A DNA stretch of 6,784 bases, taken from contig JAPOQT010000129.1 of NCBI GenBank assembly GCA_026710525.1, positions 1 through 6,784 on the forward strand, in the 5' to 3' direction. The translations under genes were made by a program, and so were the position numbers. The stretch's first letter is position 1. Each line of letters begins with the position of its first letter. Positions 3,901 to 6,784 of the stretch are shown piece after piece. The notes beneath the pieces are model-generated. The model saw nothing but the letters and a program-made list of their open reading frames with translations, was not told where the DNA came from and did no database searches. The stretch is from Pseudomonadota bacterium. GTDB lineage: Bacteria > Bdellovibrionota_B > Oligoflexia > Oligoflexales > Bin106.

Positions 3901-6784
3901 ATGTTATCTAATTCTTTACCAAGCTCCATTGATGACATTTTGAGTCACATTAAGTCTCAATCTCTCACTGTGCGTGATCAGGGTACAGCTTTTGAAAAAC
4001 TCATGTGTTGGTGGCTCACCCATGACCCGGTACAGAGGTCTCAATTCTCAGAGGTATTAAGTTACGCTGATTGGTGTCAGAAGTCTCAGTCTAAGCAGGA
4101 CACGGGCATTGATTTAGTTGCTAAAACCCATGACGGCGAATATGTAGCCATCCAGTGTAAGTTCTATGATCCTGAGGGCAGTCACCGAATTACCAAGGAT
4201 GATATTAACAGTTTTATTACCCGTTCAGGCAGTGACGAGTTTATTGGCAGAATCTTTATTGAGACCACAGCTAAGAGGTGGTCAGAATTTGCTGATCATG
4301 ATTTTAACCGGCAGGAAAAGGATACTCGTAAATACACTCTCAACACCTTACGAGAGAGTCGTGTTAACTGGCAGGAAGCTGTGAGTGATGGTCATGATTT
4401 AAGAGTAAAAGATAAGAAAGAACTCAGAGCTCATCAACAGGATGCCGTGGACGCTGTGATTTCTGCTTTTTCTAGCGGCGTTGATCGGGGCATGATGGTG
4501 ATGGCTTGTGGTACGGGTAAAACATTTACTGCCTTGGGTATTGCTGAAGCATTACTTGCGAGCAAAAAGGGTTACGTTTTGGTACTCACGCCATCATTGG
4601 CTTTGGTAAATCAGCTCATTACCAGTTGGCATGAGGACACCAAAGTAGGTTTTGAGTCATATGCTGTTTGTAGTGATAGCTCGATTGGTAAGCAAAAAAC
4701 GGAAGACATTTTAGAGATAGCAAAAAGCGAGTTAGTGATACCGGCGACCACTAACCCTCAGAAACTGGCATTAGCGTTTCATAAAAAAAGTCAGCACGCT
4801 AGTATACAAGTTATTTTTGCGACTTATCACTCAATAGGGGTGATTATTGAGGCTCAAGAACGCTATCAGCTACCTGAGTTTGATTTAGTTATTGCTGATG
4901 AAGCTCACCGCACCACTGGTTACACCATGCCTGGTGACAGCAAACAGGATCACTCTTATTTCATTAAGATGCATGATCAAGAGATTCTCAAAGCCCGTAA
5001 ACGTCTTTATATGACAGCCACTCCGAGAATCTATTCAGAGAGTGCTAAAAACGCAGCTCGTGATAAGGATGCGATGATTGTTTCGATGGATGATCCTGAG
5101 CGTTATGGTCGGGTTCTTTATCGTTATGGTTTTTCATCGGCGTTAAGGGATGGACTACTTTCTGATTACCGGGTGATTATTTTACACTTGCCTCAAAGTG
5201 TGGCTAGTCAGCTAAGTCACAGTTATGAAAAGTTAAAAAACCTTACCCTTGATGATGCTACCAAAATCATTGGTTGTTGGAAGGGGATGCAAAAAATAGG
5301 CTATCACGGCGATGACATAAATCCGATGAAAAAGGTGTTAGCTTTTACGAGTCAGATTAAGCATTCAAAAAATCTCGTAGAATTTTTTCCCCAGGTAGTT
5401 GAGGAGTATTTGGCAACGGAAGCTGATATTGAGGAGGAAATAACCACAGTACTGCCTGTCACCATGAAACATGTGGATGGTGGTTATTCGGCGGTAGAGC
5501 GTGGTGAGATTTTACGCTGGTTAGCGGCCGATGCTGATGACGAGTGTCGTGTTGTTTCTAACGTCCGTTGTTTAGCTGAGGGTGTGGATGTTCCGGCTTT
5601 AGATGGTTTAATCTTTTTTCACCCAAAATCGAGTCAGCAGGAGGTGGTACAGGCGGTTGGTCGAGTAATGCGTAAGGCACCGGGTAAAGAGCTTGGTTAT
5701 ATTATTATTCCGGTAGTTACCCCAGACTTAGATCAGGCGAAAGAGTATTTAGATCAAGACGAAGTCTTTCGGCCGGTAACAAAAGTCATCAACGCCCTCA
5801 GAAGTCACGATGAACGTCTTGATGCAGAAATACATGCTGCTAGCCTTGATGGTTCTTTAGATCACTCAAATCTTCTGCAGGTGGTAGGTGGTGTTCAGAT
5901 TCACGAAGCCACTGATCCACGCTTTAGTGAATCACTACCCCAGTTAAGACTGAATATTGGCCAGCAGCTCAATGGGGAAAAGTCAGAAAAAGAAAATAAA
6001 AATCAGGAAATTAATAGCGACTTAGCAGGTACAGCCACTCAGATCATCCATACCCTTATTACGACCACAGTGGTGAAACACTGTGGTCGTAAAACCTACT
6101 GGCCTGATTGGGCTGATGATGTGGGTAAAATGGCCCGTAATGCTATGACAAGGATTGCGGGATTAGTTGAGAGTCGTGAAGATTCTCGTCGTTATTTTAA
6201 CCAGTTTATTGAAGAACTCAGAGATGACCTTAATCCTAGTATTGAAGAAGATGACGCTACCGAGATGCTAGGTCAGCATATGGTGACCAAGCCAATTTTT
6301 GCCGCATTATTTACTGGATTTGCTGCGCAAAACCCGGTATCAAAATCGATGGATAAGATTCTCACACATTTGGATCAGTTTAATGTTGATTCTGAAACTC
6401 GGGAGTTAAGTGACTTTTATGATTCCGTCAGATCTCGGGCCCAAAGTGTGAAAACATCTGCTGGTAAACAGCAGCTTATTAGGGAGTTATACGATCAATT
6501 TTTTCGCAAAGCTTTTAAGAAAACCACGGACATTCTTGGTATTGCTTACACACCTGTAGAGGTGGTTGATTTTATCCTCCGCAGTGTGAATGTGATCCTA
6601 CAGAAGAAATTTAACACAACACTTTCGAGTGGGGGTGTGCGGGTCTTAGACCCTTTTACTGGCACTGGTACTTTTATGGCCAGACTTTTTGATCTTGGTT
6701 TAATTGCTGAGGAAGATTTAGACCGCAAATATAGAGAGGAACTGTTTGCCAACGATATTGTGTTACTGGCCTATTATGTGGCTA
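3901..6784 (+). CDS. Type ISP restriction-modification enzyme (LlaGI/LlaBIII-like), 3' end beyond window
   Basis: This single-chain enzyme would methylate adenine at its own target and, on unmodified DNA, translocate and cleave; it is a phage defence. The 961 codons seen are open to the right edge; known relatives are near 1,570 residues, so roughly 60 percent is here. Residues 25-110 are an Mrr-like nuclease (GTAFE 28-32; D71, Q85 and K87 form the D...QxK site, in DTGIDLVA and AIQCKFY). Residues about 170-600 are a superfamily 2 translocase: LRAHQQ 175-180, Walker A GTGKT 204-208, TPSLALVNQ 230-238, DEAH 333-336, TATP 372-375, motif V SNVRCLAEGVDVPALD 553-568 and motif VI QAVGRVMRK 584-592. 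A coupler follows (YWPDWA 733-738, MLGQHMVTKPIF 789-800). The methyltransferase begins with TPVEVVDFI (884-892), motif I LDPFTGTGTF (916-925) and FANDIVLLAYY (949-959). The NPPY motif and target recognition domain are unseen. A TAG at 3859 bars an earlier ATG; no clear Shine-Dalgarno precedes 3901. Confidence 0.95.
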   Translation, partial: MLSNSLPSSIDDILSHIKSQSLTVRDQGTAFEKLMCWWLTHDPVQRSQFSEVLSYADWCQKSQSKQDTGIDLVAKTHDGEYVAIQCKFYDPEGSHRITKDDINSFITRSGSDEFIGRIFIETTAKRWSEFADHDFNRQEKDTRKYTLNTLRESRVNWQEAVSDGHDLRVKDKKELRAHQQDAVDAVISAFSSGVDRGMMVMACGTGKTFTALGIAEALLASKKGYVLVLTPSLALVNQLITSWHEDTKVGFESYAVCSDSSIGKQKTEDILEIAKSELVIPATTNPQKLALAFHKKSQHASIQVIFATYHSIGVIIEAQERYQLPEFDLVIADEAHRTTGYTMPGDSKQDHSYFIKMHDQEILKARKRLYMTATPRIYSESAKNAARDKDAMIVSMDDPERYGRVLYRYGFSSALRDGLLSDYRVIILHLPQSVASQLSHSYEKLKNLTLDDATKIIGCWKGMQKIGYHGDDINPMKKVLAFTSQIKHSKNLVEFFPQVVEEYLATEADIEEEITTVLPVTMKHVDGGYSAVERGEILRWLAADADDECRVVSNVRCLAEGVDVPALDGLIFFHPKSSQQEVVQAVGRVMRKAPGKELGYIIIPVVTPDLDQAKEYLDQDEVFRPVTKVINALRSHDERLDAEIHAASLDGSLDHSNLLQVVGGVQIHEATDPRFSESLPQLRLNIGQQLNGEKSEKENKNQEINSDLAGTATQIIHTLITTTVVKHCGRKTYWPDWADDVGKMARNAMTRIAGLVESREDSRRYFNQFIEELRDDLNPSIEEDDATEMLGQHMVTKPIFAALFTGFAAQNPVSKSMDKILTHLDQFNVDSETRELSDFYDSVRSRAQSVKTSAGKQQLIRELYDQFFRKAFKKTTDILGIAYTPVEVVDFILRSVNVILQKKFNTTLSSGGVRVLDPFTGTGTFMARLFDLGLIAEEDLDRKYREELFANDIVLLAYYVA
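6059..6092. repeat. Perfect 14-base inverted repeat inside the restriction enzyme gene
   Basis: TTACGACCACAGTG (6059-6072) and CACTGTGGTCGTAA (6079-6092) are exact reverse complements around the 6-base loop GTGAAA. The stem lies in codons about 720-731 (TTTVVKHCGRK), at the join between translocase and coupler. No T run follows, so it is not an ordinary terminator. In mRNA or single-stranded DNA it would fold into a stable hairpin. Confidence 0.9.

Noticed and set aside
4166..4384. A 72-codon plus-strand ORF
   Set aside because: It lies wholly inside the nuclease part of the Type ISP gene in another frame.
6546..6752. A 68-codon minus-strand ORF
   Set aside because: It is antisense to the methyltransferase start of the Type ISP gene, which has clear motifs in its own frame.
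1..6784. CRISPR array, tRNA, rRNA, transposase or integrase
   Set aside because: No regularly spaced repeats, no cloverleaf-like sequence and no transposase or integrase motif was seen on either strand.

Overview
The window comes from an AT-rich bacterial genome with a Gram-negative envelope. The evidence is a lipobox lipoprotein, a BolA-family gene and ordinary Shine-Dalgarno sites. The BolA relative (short, with a GDGYHF loop and an IHAISL end) and the acidic SH3-like lipoprotein fit a proteobacterium or a related lineage. No marker here allows a finer placement.

Left part (1-1066): a short plus-strand ORF of unknown function (27-260) runs into the left edge. It converges on a badly decayed minus-strand gene of the AAA-ATPase-like family (PF09820 type, about 721 down to 267). 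That gene keeps its ribosome binding site, start and Walker A motif but has at least five frame breaks and two in-frame stops. Positions 722-1066 hold no gene I can support firmly.

Middle part (1067-3240): three minus-strand genes lie in transcription order. They are a BolA/IbaG-type gene (3240-3007), an acidic SH3-like lipoprotein (2748-2248), and a large protein with a TPR-like N-terminus and a long disordered acidic middle (2176-1067). The last two are 71 bases apart and probably form a two-gene envelope operon of unknown role.

Right part (3241-6784): positions 3241-3900 are non-coding or decayed. They contain a mutated copy of the first 43 bases of the lipoprotein gene (39 of 43 identical, including its ribosome binding site and start) and two hairpins ahead of the next gene. 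From 3901 to the right edge runs the first 961 codons of a single-chain Type ISP restriction-modification enzyme. It has an Mrr-like nuclease, a superfamily 2 DEAH translocase, a coupler, and the start of an N6-adenine methyltransferase. The rest of the methyltransferase and the target recognition domain lie beyond the window. This phage-defence gene, beside a dead ATPase gene and a decayed gene fragment, gives both flanks an accessory, turning-over character, with a more stable bolA-lipoprotein-TPR block between them.
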